Part shown: positions 1 to 8,610 of the stretch, in pieces
Layout: every line of letters begins with the position of its first letter
Position numbering within the stretch: the stretch's first letter is position 1
Source: Streptomyces anulatus
Lineage (GTDB): Bacteria > Actinomycetota > Actinomycetes > Streptomycetales > Streptomycetaceae
Length of the DNA stretch: 64,000 nucleotides
Direction of reading: 5' to 3'
Assembly (NCBI RefSeq): GCF_014650675.1
Contig: NZ_BMVK01000009.1
Coordinates: forward strand, 265,985 to 329,984
The notes under the pieces: generated by a model
Databases searched by the model: none
Seen by the model: only the letters and a program-made list of their open reading frames with translations
Told to the model about the DNA's origin: nothing
Program-made: the position numbers and the translations under genes

Positions 1-1
1 G

Positions 2-475
2 GTGGCCGACCGCAGAGTGGTCGAACTGATCGAGAGCCTTGCCGCGCTGGCCCCGAAGCACAGCCCCCGGCCACGCTCGCTGTCGGCCTCCGGCCGGCAG
101 CAGGCACTGGCCCGCGCCCGGCTGTGCTACGACCACCTGGCCGGAACCACCGCACTGGCCATCACCGACGCGATGGTCGAGCACGGACTCCTGGAGTGGG
201 GACCCGAGCCGGGCCTGACCGGCAAGGGCACCCTCTGGCTTGCCGAGACCGGCATCACGGTGCCTGCCGGCTCACGCCGGCCACCGGTGCGCGCCTGCCT
301 GGACTGGACCGAGCGCCGTCTCCACCTGGCCGGTGCTGTGGGCGCCGCCCTGTCCGCCCACGCACTCGCCACCGGGTGGATGACGCGCATCGGCACCACC
401 CGCGCCCTCCTCGTGACACCCGCCGGCCGCCGGGCACTGCACGACCACCTGGGCCTGCCACCAGCTGAACTCTGA
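2..475 (+). CDS. ArsR-type winged-helix regulator, C-terminal part (5' end cut by window)
   Basis: About 157 residues are visible and the frame is open at the first base, so the gene starts upstream of the window. The segment reads like the C-terminal half of the roughly 220-residue Streptomyces regulators annotated as ArsR-family winged-helix proteins: two helical stretches with a conserved pattern of 'DHLAGTTALAITDAMVEHG' and a closing 'GWMTRIGTTRALLVTPAGRRAL'. The DNA-binding N-terminus is not in the window, so the family call rests on the C-terminal pattern only. No cysteine metal site is visible in the part present. It would be a cytoplasmic transcription factor; its target cannot be read from here. 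Confidence 0.6.
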   Translation: MADRRVVELIESLAALAPKHSPRPRSLSASGRQQALARARLCYDHLAGTTALAITDAMVEHGLLEWGPEPGLTGKGTLWLAETGITVPAGSRRPPVRACLDWTERRLHLAGAVGAALSAHALATGWMTRIGTTRALLVTPAGRRALHDHLGLPPAEL

Positions 476-635
476 TCCTGAACCGGACCTGCCCCGGACA
501 CACCGACGCGTGATCAAGCCGGGCGAACAGGACTCTCCCCGGGGCCCTGGATCAAGACCAGGCATACGGGCTGATCATCGGCCGCCTGGCGGTACCGTGA
601 TGTGTCGGTGACAGCGCGTGCGGAGGAGGGGACCG

Positions 636-1580
636 GTGCAACAGGATGGTGCCCGTAAGAAGACGATCAACCCGAGTGCATACAACGCCTTGGCCTACGC
701 ACTCTGGAGGGTCATTTGGAACAAAGGCGACTTTGAACGCTATGTGCGCGGCATGTTGCAGGACCATACTGAGCTTCTGGCTCGCCTCGACTTCGGCAGG
801 ACCAAGCGCGAGACGTCCGGGCAGTTGGTAGACCTTCTTAGGACCAATGAGACCCGCTACCTCGATGCAACATTGGCACTCATGCTCGATATAGCGGGCA
901 TGGACCGGTTCCCCAACCTTGAACGACAGATCGATGGCACCGAGAAGGTGGTACTGGCCGAGGCCGCCGTGGCGGAGCTGCGGCGCTGGACTGGTAAGCA
1001 GCAAGAGCTCATCAAAGAGCATGAGGCCCACGCTGTGGCCATCGCCGAGAGCGCCAAGCAGGCTCAGGCATTCCGAGCATTCGCGGAGGCCCACGAAGAC
1101 CTGAAGCAGCGCTTCTTCGTAATGCACAGCGCCACCGACAAGCACCAGCGCGGCCGAGACTTCGAGGGCTTCATCAACGAGCTGTTTGCCCTCTATGACT
1201 TGGAGCCCCGGGCGTCATACGTCATGGAATATGAGCAGATTGATGGCGCCTTCTCCTTCGATACGGACCACTACGTCCTGGAGGCTAAGTGGTGGGCGGA
1301 CCGCATCGGCCGCCGGGAACTGGATGTCTTCAAGGCCAACATTGAGCGCAAGGGCAAGAACACCCTGGGTCTCTACGTCAGTGTCAACGGCTTCACTGGC
1401 GACGCCCTGGCGGTCTACAGCTTCAGCACGCCGTTCATCACGATGGACGGCGGCGATTTCATGGCCGTGCTCGACCAGCGCATCCGCCTAGACGAATTGA
1501 TGAGCCGAAAGAAGCGCCACGCCAGCGAGACGGGACATTGCCACCTGCCAGTCGCAAAGATCTTCTCAGAGTCGGAGTAG
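636..1580 (+). CDS. PD-(D/E)XK (Mrr-like) restriction endonuclease-like protein
   Basis: A 314-residue protein. GTG at 636 is preferred because GGAGGAGGGG sits just upstream; GTG at 618 is the alternative. Residues 1-165 are helical and charged, probably with a coiled-coil part around 105-165. Residues 170-300 look like a PD-(D/E)XK nuclease core: RGRDFEGF with E177, then D203 (QIDGAF), then VLEAKWW giving E216-x-K218. That is the expected order E, D, ExK for Mrr/type IV restriction-like enzymes. I infer DNA cleavage and a defence role. It lies 120 bp from a convergent HNH-nuclease gene, which supports a defence-like patch. Codon use is less GC-biased at third positions than in the later housekeeping-like genes, consistent with transfer. 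Confidence 0.7.
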   Translation: MQQDGARKKTINPSAYNALAYALWRVIWNKGDFERYVRGMLQDHTELLARLDFGRTKRETSGQLVDLLRTNETRYLDATLALMLDIAGMDRFPNLERQIDGTEKVVLAEAAVAELRRWTGKQQELIKEHEAHAVAIAESAKQAQAFRAFAEAHEDLKQRFFVMHSATDKHQRGRDFEGFINELFALYDLEPRASYVMEYEQIDGAFSFDTDHYVLEAKWWADRIGRRELDVFKANIERKGKNTLGLYVSVNGFTGDALAVYSFSTPFITMDGGDFMAVLDQRIRLDELMSRKKRHASETGHCHLPVAKIFSESE

Positions 1581-1699
1581 ATGGCGGCCCCGCTCCTCAG
1601 CTGAATTGACAACAGCGAGTGATAGCGACCCCAACGAACCCCTTTCACTACGTCAAGAGTTCTCATGAGGGCGCTCGGATTCGGCTTCCATGTCACGGG

Positions 1700-2494
1700 T
1701 TACAGTCCTGGCAGACGTCGCGGATCTCCACACTGGGGCTCGGGCCTATAGCTGGGCATGTCGAGCCAATCTCCATCTAGCGTCAACCCTCCGCAAGCCG
1801 ATCGCATGTCACACGAATAGCTCAGAAAGTAACAATTGATTCCGAAATGACTATTGGTGGATTCGATGGATGTTTTCGTTGAATTTAGCCAGACCTGGTG
1901 AGGGCCGGACCAAAGACTACCACCGTGGACCCCGTGGAAATCCCGCAGGTGCACAGTTAGATCGCGCACGGAAAGATTAATAGCCATCCTCATGGAAATG
2001 TGCGGCAAGTCTGACCGCACACCGTTTAGATAATCTAGGACGGAATCCGGGATACGTACACCATCCTCGGCCAAACGGCAGCAGACATGCTTAACAAAAT
2101 ACTTCAGCAAGTCTGACGTTTTTTCGCGCCAATTACTGCCGAAGATCGCACCCATCCGAACCCCTCCAGCAACGACGATCGCCCCCTCCTCGGCGTGCAG
2201 GTACTCAGCAAACAGATCATACGACCTATCGAACGCCTGACTTTGTTCATTGTTGCAGCGAGCGCACAGAACTTTGGCAAACTTCAGCTTCGCTGAACTT
2301 GCGCCCTGGATATACTCTTGCCGCTTGGAATTTCCTTTCACGCGCACCACGCCTGCCCTCCAGGCGTCCTTCTCGAAATTTCTAACGACATCAGACTTCT
2401 TGTAGCGGTGTTCTCTGGAATCTGCCAGATCTCCGCACCACCAACACCGCCCCTGGTAGTCGTGTCGTAGTCCGGCCGGAACTGAACCTTCCAT
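1700..2494 (-). CDS. HNH-like endonuclease, putative defence protein
   Basis: ATG at 2494 gives 264 residues; the frame is open further up to 2650, but those starts would overlap the promoter and start of the divergent gene at 2588. The N-terminus carries a zinc-finger-like HNH pattern: CWWC at 17-20, EH at 28-29, later LCARCNNEQSQAFD, i.e. CxxC...EH...CxxCN, as in many HNH/restriction-associated nucleases. The C-terminal 170 residues are not recognised. GC content is clearly lower than in the surrounding genes, suggesting recent acquisition. Convergent with the PD-(D/E)XK gene and divergent from the unknown gene at 2588. Nuclease activity is inferred from the motif only. Confidence 0.6.
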   Translation of the reverse strand: MEGSVPAGLRHDYQGRCWWCGDLADSREHRYKKSDVVRNFEKDAWRAGVVRVKGNSKRQEYIQGASSAKLKFAKVLCARCNNEQSQAFDRSYDLFAEYLHAEEGAIVVAGGVRMGAIFGSNWREKTSDLLKYFVKHVCCRLAEDGVRIPDSVLDYLNGVRSDLPHISMRMAINLSVRDLTVHLRDFHGVHGGSLWSGPHQVWLNSTKTSIESTNSHFGINCYFLSYSCDMRSACGGLTLDGDWLDMPSYRPEPQCGDPRRLPGL

Positions 2495-2587
2495 AACATG
2501 CCTCCTCGGCTTCAATCCCATGATGGCATGGGAAACGTCTTGCGTCAGCATGTTTACCTGCGTCATCGCTTCGAGATTGAAGCAATC

Positions 2588-3349
2588 ATGGAGCGCGACA
2601 GCCTTCGGCGGTACAGTTTCGGCGTGACTAACAACAGAGCTAAGCGTCAAGCGTCAGACGGCGCCGCGCAAGCGGCCATAGCTGGTATTGCGACGGGTGC
2701 CGGGGCCGCCCTAGGAGGGCCGGCGGGTGCGCTTGCTGGAGCTATGGCAGTGCCCGCACTATCGACAGGGCTGAAGATGCTTTCAGATAAGGTCGCACGA
2801 AACCGCCAGGATCGAAGCTCCGAGGTTCTTCTTGCGGCGGCCGACGCATTGGGAGTGAATGAGGAGCAGTTGACTGGACTCCTGCTTGAGGATGAACGTC
2901 TTCTGGAGCTGACTGGAAGGGTCATTCTTTCCGCTCAAGATATTTCACTGGGGGTGAAGCGAAGGGCTTTGGCCCTCGCTCTTGCTGCTGCGGTAGACGA
3001 CCCATCACCGGCGAGGCTAGATGTCATGGAGCTTATTCATTCCGCTCTATCCTCGATCGACGCCCCACATATTCGTTTCATGTATGTCATTTCAAGCGCC
3101 GACCCTCTACCGGAATTTCCCGAAAGGCCAATTCCGGGACAGAGATATGGCATGTCCGTCGGCCAGGCGTCCAAGAAGGATCCAGGTCTAACGGAAGGAG
3201 CTTCGGCGATTCTTCAAAAACTCTTGTCACTGGGGCTAGTGGAAAGTTCGTCCAACGGAATTACGGCTGGCGATCGATACAAGCCCTACGCCCTCTCGCG
3301 CCTTGGTCGTCACCTGCTTTCCCTTCTCCGGGAGCCACAGGGAGAGTGA
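2588..3349 (+). CDS. Unknown protein with Gly/Ala-rich hydrophobic segment
   Basis: ATG at 2588 gives 253 residues and leaves 93 bp to the divergent HNH gene. Residues about 23-55 are a Gly/Ala-rich hydrophobic stretch ('AGIATGAGAALGGPAGALAG') that could be a membrane hairpin, followed by a charged helical part ('DKVARNRQDRSSEVLLAAADALGVNEEQLTG' split here for brevity). A middle helical domain and a possible winged-helix-like end ('AILQKLLSLGLVESSSNGITAGDRYKPYALSRLGRHLLSLL') follow. I do not recognise a named family. The layout (membrane-like segment plus sensor-like soluble part, next to nucleases) would fit a defence effector, but that is inference. GC is lower than average for the window. 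Confidence 0.55.
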   Translation: MERDSLRRYSFGVTNNRAKRQASDGAAQAAIAGIATGAGAALGGPAGALAGAMAVPALSTGLKMLSDKVARNRQDRSSEVLLAAADALGVNEEQLTGLLLEDERLLELTGRVILSAQDISLGVKRRALALALAAAVDDPSPARLDVMELIHSALSSIDAPHIRFMYVISSADPLPEFPERPIPGQRYGMSVGQASKKDPGLTEGASAILQKLLSLGLVESSSNGITAGDRYKPYALSRLGRHLLSLLREPQGE

Positions 3350-3559
3350 GCGATATGACGGGAGGAGCCGTTTCAGGCTGGGGATTCTAAGGCGATTGAT
3401 GAAGCTTTGAGTTTTCGGCGGGTATGGAACTCCATCCGCAGATCTCCGTCACGGATCTTGTTGACGGCGTGGAATTGTGCCGAAGTGAGGAGGAACTAGG
3501 GCCCGTCTTCAAAGCCGCAAGGGTCCTGGTCTCTGATTCCGCTAAGCGGCGGGCCGGCC

Positions 3560-3964
3560 CTACCTGCTGTCTCGTGTCTTCTCGTAAGCGGCCAGTTCGC
3601 CTGCGTTGCCGGTGAAGGCCGGGCCGCAGCCTGGCGGCATGCGATCGATGACCATCGCCACTGCGGCCCGTGCGCTGTCTGTCTCAGCGATCCGCGGGCT
3701 GCTTCGGCTTGGTCCTTCGACGTAGTACCGGCCGTCCCTCAGCGTGCCGATGTACGGGATGTCCCAGGTGTAGTCCATCTCCGTGCACCTGCTGAAATGC
3801 AGCTCCCACATACCGGTCCACGGGGAGAGCTGGCGAAGCAGCGGTTCGGCATGCGCTACCCGGACCAGCTCGGCAAACGGCTTCAGAAGCGGTGATTCAT
3901 CCGGCCGGGAAGGTTCACCGAAAGTGGTCAGGATCTTGTGCCAGGATGCGTCGACGATGTTCAT
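3560..3964 (-). CDS. DUF6193 family 'natural product biosynthesis' protein
   Basis: ATG at 3964 gives 134 residues; an upstream in-frame ATG at 4009 would add 15. The core matches the DUF6193 family pattern: 'LLKPFAELVRVAHAEPLLR', 'ELHFSRCTEMDYTWDIPYI', 'DSARAAVAMVIDRMPPGCGPAFTG'. Members are short cytoplasmic Streptomyces proteins, often annotated as natural product biosynthesis proteins without a proven reaction. It stands alone here, directly beside a transposase scrap, so no pathway can be assigned. Confidence 0.65.
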   Translation of the reverse strand: MNIVDASWHKILTTFGEPSRPDESPLLKPFAELVRVAHAEPLLRQLSPWTGMWELHFSRCTEMDYTWDIPYIGTLRDGRYYVEGPSRSSPRIAETDSARAAVAMVIDRMPPGCGPAFTGNAGELAAYEKTRDSR

Positions 3965-4030
3965 TCTGCGATTGTGCAGGGTCCCAACGGCCCTGTCAGC
4001 AAAGGTCACCTACCGGTGGATCATGGTCGG

Positions 4031-4222
4031 ATGCAGAGACATGAACTCACCGATCAGGAGTGGGATCTACTCGATTCGCTTGTGCCCTCGTCCGCGACAG
4101 GCCAGCCGAGGGTGGATGGCCGACAGGTGATCAACGGGATGATCTACAAGATCCGCCGTAGCGACGTTCCTGCCCGGCGCTCCTTCATCAGCAGCCGCCG
4201 AAGGTCTCACGATTATCCCTGA
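4031..4222 (+). pseudogene. IS5-family transposase, N-terminal fragment
   Basis: Reads MQRHELTDQEWDLLDSLVP...GRPRVDGRQVINGMIYKIR, the standard N-terminus of IS5-family DDE transposases, where 'Q(P/R)RVxGRQVINGMxYKIR' precedes the WRDLP motif. After about 45 residues the similarity is lost and the frame stops at 4222; none of the catalytic DDE residues remain. It is a dead scrap. Confidence 0.75.
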
Positions 4223-4961
4223 ACCGGCCTCACGCCGCTCCTCCAGGCGTTACACCGCCACCGTCGACCCAAACGAAGTCGTGCACGCGCCATTGGCCAA
4301 AAGGGCAAGCGCTGGGCCTAGGGCTACAGGCGAACACCGGCGCGCAGGACGAACGGCCCCTCGAGAACATCGTCTCGGAGTTACTCGGCGCTTCAACCGC
4401 GCTCAGCTCGTCGACGAACACGAGCCTGGCACTGGCCCCGGGGAGTGCATGCACGGCGCTATGGCGCAAGTCGCCGCCGGATCGACATGCTGTTCTCCAT
4501 CGGCCAGTGAGGCCGCACGCTCGACCGTCTCTCCCTATACCGCACCCTCCGACGCCGAACGCTCTCTTGCCTGAACCGGCCGGCCCGATGGCCGTCTCGT
4601 GCTCACCGTGGTTCCAGTGAAGCGACTCTGCCGGCATGAGCAGCACCTGCATGGTTGATTCCTCTGCCGACGCATACGGATCCATCGCTCGCACTTCAGC
4701 CTCCATCTTGTAGGGCTCCCCAGCACCCTCACGGAGGACTTTTCGGTCCTTGAACCGCGGATAGGTCTCTGATGTTGTCCTGTTGTCGGACGCTCTCAAG
4801 TCGCCCACTCGTCCACCGCTCTGCACGCTCGTCGTCCATCTGTCCACCGGTGTCCACCGGAGGCGATCATGGTGCCTCGTAAGGGGCGTCCCGCCACCAT
4901 GCATTATCTTGGAAAGCGCAGATTCCCAGGTCAAATGCTGTTTGAGACTTGGGGATTCTCT
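4223..4961. other. No gene recognised (decayed sequence)
   Basis: About 740 bp between the transposase scrap and the tRNA remnant. Several frames are open on both strands, but none has a recognisable family or a good ribosome site. Short direct repeats of GTCCACCG occur near 4840-4862. Probably decayed mobile-element sequence. Confidence 0.4.
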
Positions 4962-5005
4962 GAACCGCCTTCGGATTTCGAACCCGGGACCTACTCATTA
5001 CGAGA
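4962..5005 (-). other. 3' half of a tRNA-Thr(CGU); candidate attachment-site remnant
   Basis: On the minus strand the sequence runs from an anticodon-loop-like CTCGTAATGAG through a T-arm (CCGGG-TTCGAAA-TCCG) to an acceptor end GGCGGTTCA. This is what the 3' half of a tRNA-Thr with CGU anticodon looks like. The 5' half (D-arm and acceptor strand) is absent and the anticodon stem does not pair, so it is not a working tRNA. Tyrosine integrases of Streptomyces integrative elements use such 3' tRNA ends as att sites; an att role is inferred. Confidence 0.5.
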
Positions 5006-5256
5006 CCGAGAGCGATCGTGCCGGGTGGTGCCGCACCATGCTTCCTGATGACGTTTTCCCAGATCAGACCATGTGCGCCAGTCTTCCCCGTGCGGCCTCG
5101 TACTGGCTCGTCCAAAGGCGTCTGTCCACCGGAGCGCCTCTCCGGGCGGCTTCCAGTAACCATTCCGTTGCGCGCGTGAGACGACCCAAACCGACATCGC
5201 CCCTCCGTCCGACGCGCTTGTCAGCGTCTCACAACTGCAGTACGCGTTCTAGGCGA

Positions 5257-5600
5257 TCACCGACGGTGCGGGGTTGGAGCGGGACGGGTCGTCTGGAGTC
5301 GTTCAGCTGCCTGTGCGGGGATGCCATGGGCCACGGTGACGTTGATCAGAGGTCGTAGACGTTCGTCTGTCGAGGAGCGGTTGTCCGGCAGTGGTGACGA
5401 CGGCGCCGAGTTTGGACGGCCGGGTGCAGCCGAAGGGCTCTCTGGCGATGTGCAGGCGCCATGAGACGACGTGTCGAGGATGGTGGTGGAGGCGGCCGTG
5501 TCGGGACGGTCGGTGTTGAGCACGGCCGCCGTCGACGTTGGTGGCTGTGACGCGGGCGGCGAGGTTTTCTGCGCCGACGTGGTCCAAGGCCACGTCACCC
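5257..5600 (-). pseudogene. Zinc-binding dehydrogenase, C-terminal remnant
   Basis: Two minus frames together give the end of an MDR-type quinone-oxidoreductase/zinc-binding dehydrogenase: LDHVGAENLAARVTATNVDG..., then after frame changes KLGAVVTTAGQPLL and ERLRPLINVTVAHG...AAERLQT. The same order is seen in the fuller copies at 5693-6681 and 12440-13352. The N-terminal two thirds are missing and at least two frameshifts are needed, so it is a relic of a third paralogue at the downstream end of the operon. Confidence 0.65.
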
Positions 5601-5692
5601 CGTTCCTGCCTGTGCTACAGCACCATAGAAATCCCGTCCGTCGGCGCCGAACTAACCTACTCAGCGCGATGCCGGTTGGATCGGTACAGGTC

Positions 5693-6681
5693 TTATGCGA
5701 AGGTGAAGACGATCTTGCCGACGGTGTTGCCGTTGCGGAGCCGGTCGGCGGCTTCTCGGTATTGCTCGATGTTGAGGGTGGTGTCGATGACGGGCGTGAT
5801 GTCACCGCGGCCGACAGCCGGCAGGACCTGGGCGTGGAGCCCTTCAAGGATCGGGACGGTTTCCCAGTCGCGGGAGAATCCGAAGGAGACGCCGTGGACG
5901 GTGAGGTGCCGGTAGGACAGGTCGTCCAGGTCGATGGTTGTGGCGGGTCCGGCGAGGCGGCCGATGTTCACGACGTGTCCGTCATGGGCGGTCGCCGGGA
6001 GGCAGGCGGCGAAGGTGTCACCCGCGACGTGATCGAGGACGACGTTCACGCCTTCGTCGTCGGTGGCGGCGAGTACCGCGCGGGTCAGGTGGTCGTCCTT
6101 GCCGGTGACGATCACGGTGTCCGCGCCCAGGCGGGTGAGCAGGTCCTTCTTGTCGGTGCTGCGCGTCGTAGCGATGATCTTCGATGCGCCCAGGGTCTTG
6201 GCGATCTGGACGCCGATCATGCCGATACCCGTCGACGCTCCCGTGCTCAGGACACTCTGTCCCGACTGGAAGCCCGCGATGGTGAGCGCGCCGAACTCGG
6301 TCAGCAGTGCGGTCGGCAGCGCGCACGCCACTTCCGGCGCCAGGGCCTTGGGGCGGGGCAGTACGAACCGGTGATCGGCCACCAGGTACTGGGCGAACGC
6401 GGCGGGGAAGGTGCCCATGACCGGATCCCCGACCTTCCAGTCACCAGCATCCGAGCCGACGGCGGCGATCTCGCCCGCGTACTCGAACCCGGCGATGGAC
6501 TCCTTGCCGGTGCCGCCGTGGGTGGGGTCGGCTTCGGCGAGCATGGGCAGGTCGGCGTTGTTGGTCGCCGAGGCGCGGTTGCGGATGAGGACTTCGCCGG
6601 GGCCAGGCTCGGGGGCCGGCACGTCGTCCAGAACCACTCCGGTCCGCGGCCGAGCAGCAGTGCCTTCATCATGTCCGTCAT
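5693..6681 (-). pseudogene. Zinc-binding dehydrogenase (quinone oxidoreductase-like), one frameshift near the start
   Basis: The long frame (314 residues from 6637) contains an MDR fold: GEVLIRNRASATNNAD, the nucleotide-binding GASTGIGMIGVQIAKTLGASKIIATTRS, and a C-terminal ITPVIDTTLNIEQYREAADRL. It lacks the structural-zinc cysteines, so it is the zinc-independent quinone-reductase type despite the common name. The normal start MTDMMKALLLGRGPEW lies at 6681 behind GGGAG, but in another frame; adding one G at about 6634 would give GPEWVLDDVPAPEPG, the same spacing as GPEWTTREVPVPEPG in the paralogue at 13352. So either a real one-base deletion or a sequencing error in a G run. Downstream gene of the first oxidoreductase operon; predicted NADPH-dependent reduction of quinones or enones. 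Confidence 0.75.
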
Positions 6682-6791
6682 ATCGGTGCTCCCTTGGTGT
6701 GGCCAGGCCGCCGCCCTGGCGGCGGTGACGCGGCGTGGCGGCGGGCCGGCCGGCCGCGGACCGGAGTGGGGCGGCCGGCCCGGGTGCGGTC

Positions 6792-7649
6792 TTACTTGCC
6801 GCTGTAGACGGGGAAGGCGGCGTGCTCGCCGTAGTCCCGCTCGTCGAGGGTGCGGAGCGCGGTCATGTCCGCTTCGGAGATCTCGAAGTCGAGGGCGGCG
6901 TTGGAGCGCATGTGCGCGGGGTTCGCGGTCTTCGGGAGCGGCTGGGTGTCCAGTTGCAGGGTGTAGCGGATGCACAACTGGGGGACGCTCACCTGGTACT
7001 TCTCGGCGATCGCCTTGATCTCGCGGCTGTCGAGGAGCGTGCCGTGGGCGATCGGCGAGTACGCCTGCACAAGGATGTTCCGCTCCCCGCAGAAGGCGAG
7101 CAGTTCCTCCGGGGTGTTCCCGGCGTGCAGAAGCACCTGGTCCACGTGCGGCGCCACCGTGCCGGAGGCGAGGACGTTCTCCAGGTCGGGCTGGAGGAAG
7201 TTCGACACACCGATGGCGCGGATCTTGCCCGCCTTGTGGGCGTCCTCCAGTGCGCGCCATGCCTGGCGGTTGCCCTCGGCGTAGTCGCCGCCGCGGAAGT
7301 CGTACCACGGCTGCGGGGCGTGGATCAGCATCAGGTCGATGTAGCCGATGTCCAGCTTCGCCAGAGACTCCTCGATCGCCGCAGCCGCAGCGTCGTAGTC
7401 CTTGATCTCTGCGGCCAGCTTCGTCGACACGAACAGGTCCTCGCGCGCCACACCGGAGGTACGGACGCCTTCGCCGACGCCGCGCTCGTTGCCGTACGCC
7501 TGCGCGGTGTCGATGTTGCGGTAGCCGATCTCGATCGCCGCGCGTACGGCGTCGGCTGCCTTGTCGTCGTCGATGAACCACGTGCCCAGGCCGAGCTTGG
7601 GGATCTCGACGCCGTTGGAAAGGGTGTAGGTCTCGTTCAGGATGTTCAT
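6792..7649 (-). CDS. Aldo/keto reductase
   Basis: 285 residues from ATG 7649, whose ATGA overlaps the cupin stop (coupled translation). A TIM-barrel NADPH-dependent aldo/keto reductase of the 2,5-diketo-gluconate reductase type: PKLGLGTWFI, DTAQAYGNE (catalytic Asp-Tyr), the Lys in VSTKLAAEI, IDLMLIHAPQPW (His), IGVSNFLQPDLE, and the C-terminal cofactor segment 'PKTANPAHMRSNAA'. It reduces aldehydes or ketones in the cytoplasm; the substrate is not predictable. Sits between a cupin and a quinone-reductase-like gene in a likely five-gene operon. Confidence 0.9.
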   Translation of the reverse strand: MNILNETYTLSNGVEIPKLGLGTWFIDDDKAADAVRAAIEIGYRNIDTAQAYGNERGVGEGVRTSGVAREDLFVSTKLAAEIKDYDAAAAAIEESLAKLDIGYIDLMLIHAPQPWYDFRGGDYAEGNRQAWRALEDAHKAGKIRAIGVSNFLQPDLENVLASGTVAPHVDQVLLHAGNTPEELLAFCGERNILVQAYSPIAHGTLLDSREIKAIAEKYQVSVPQLCIRYTLQLDTQPLPKTANPAHMRSNAALDFEISEADMTALRTLDERDYGEHAAFPVYSGK

Positions 7650-8080
7650 GCGTTCTCTCCGCTCTTGGGCAGTCGGCCGTACACCTCGTCGGTGACCGGC
7701 TCCAGCCACTCGTTGCTGACGTCGTCTCCCGGCGTGATGAAGGCGACGTGGGAGAACCACGCGTCGGCCTTCGCGCCGTGCCAGTGCTTCGTTCCCGCCG
7801 GGACGCGGATCACGGTGCCGGGGGTCATACTGATCGGGTCCTGGCCTTCGGCCTGGTACCAGCCGCTGCCGGCCGTGCACAGCAGGATCTGGTCGCCGCC
7901 GCCACCAGTGCCGTGGTGGATGTGCCAGTTGTTGCGGCAGCCCGGCTCGAAGGGCACGTTGCTGACCGGGACGCTCCCGCCCGTGAGCGGAGCCACATAG
8001 CTCTGCCCGATGAAGTTCTCGGCGTAGGCGTCGTTGGTGTCACCGAGCGGGAAGATCTGCTCGAATCCCTGGTCGGTCAT
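7646..8080 (-). CDS. Cupin-domain protein (carboxymuconolactone-decarboxylase-associated type)
   Basis: ATG at 8080 is chosen because AAGGAGA lies 8 bases upstream; an earlier in-frame ATG at 8101 has no ribosome site. The 144-residue product carries a single cupin barrel with metal-ligand-like residues WHIHHG and an acidic/His second part ending GTKHWHGAKADAWFSHVAF. The tail 'EWLEPVTDEVYGRLP' is typical of cupins encoded next to CMD-family and aldo/keto reductase genes. Likely a small cytoplasmic metal enzyme or binding protein; reaction unknown. Paralogue at 13392-13811. Confidence 0.85.
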   Translation of the reverse strand: MTDQGFEQIFPLGDTNDAYAENFIGQSYVAPLTGGSVPVSNVPFEPGCRNNWHIHHGTGGGGDQILLCTAGSGWYQAEGQDPISMTPGTVIRVPAGTKHWHGAKADAWFSHVAFITPGDDVSNEWLEPVTDEVYGRLPKSGENA

Positions 8081-8105
8081 GTCGAATGTCTCCTTGATCA
8101 TTTGC

Positions 8106-8116
8106 GGGGGGGGGGG
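8106..8116. repeat. Run of 11 G (poly-C on the coding strand)
   Basis: Eleven consecutive G lie 26 bp upstream of the cupin start, in the gap between the cupin and CMD genes. It is the longest homopolymer I noticed in the window and outside any coding frame. Its length should be treated as uncertain. Confidence 0.8.
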
Positions 8117-8234
8117 TGATGGTGGTGCGCAGCTCCGGTGCCCCCTGTGCCTGCTACTCGCGGTGCCCGTGCCGTGTCCGGTGCCGGTGCCGCAGGGGCC
8201 CTGGCTCAAGAACGGCTGTTCTGCACCACCGCGG

Positions 8235-8558
8235 TTATCCGGCGTCGGCGAGGATCGCTTTGAGCTGGCCGGCGGCGCCCATCGCGTTGGGCCATCCGGC
8301 GTAGAAGGCCAGGTGGGTGATGGCCTCGCTCAGCTCTTCCTTGGCCAGCCCGTTTTCCATCGCGAGCTTGAGGTGGAAGCCGAGCTGATCGCTGCGGTAG
8401 AGGGCGATCAGGGCGGTGACGGTGACCAGGCTGCGGTCCCGGGGCGAGAGGTCCGGCCGTTCCCAGACGTCGCCGAAGAGGACTTGGTCGGTCAGGTCGG
8501 CGAGCTTGAGGGTGATGTCACCGATGGCCTGCTGCGCCGCGGAGGGTTCCTGAGACAT
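8235..8558 (-). CDS. Carboxymuconolactone decarboxylase (CMD/AhpD-like) family protein
   Basis: 107 residues, one CMD domain: DVWERPDLSPRDRSLVTVTALIALYRSDQLGFHLKLAM and a second helix pair EAITHLAFYAGWPNAMGAAGQL. The CxxC motif of AhpD-type peroxidase partners is absent, so the gamma-carboxymuconolactone-decarboxylase-like branch is more likely. GGAGACAC precedes the ATG. Second gene of the minus-strand operon; a double-domain relative is at 15748-16548. Confidence 0.85.
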   Translation of the reverse strand: MSQEPSAAQQAIGDITLKLADLTDQVLFGDVWERPDLSPRDRSLVTVTALIALYRSDQLGFHLKLAMENGLAKEELSEAITHLAFYAGWPNAMGAAGQLKAILADAG

Positions 8559-8610
8559 GGCGTGTCTCCTTGATCTCTGCCGGGGCCGGCAGGAGGTGAG
8601 AGGGTTGCGG

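Noticed and set aside
4230..4934. 234-residue minus-strand ORF
   Set aside because: No family, no ribosome site, poor codon bias, within decayed sequence.
5257..5847. Minus-strand 196-residue ORF rich in Ser/Thr/Pro
   Set aside because: It is mostly a shadow frame; only its last ~35 residues match the dehydrogenase family and they belong to the remnant annotated there.
5471..7018. Long plus-strand ORF (515 residues) across the dehydrogenase and aldo/keto reductase
   Set aside because: Antisense to clear family members; composition (Gly/Asp/Val-rich, then Arg-rich) is typical of a shadow of high-GC genes.
8104..8235. Upstream extension of the cupin through the poly-C run to 8209
   Set aside because: The extension is Pro/Ser-rich and the AAGGAGA site points to the start at 8080.
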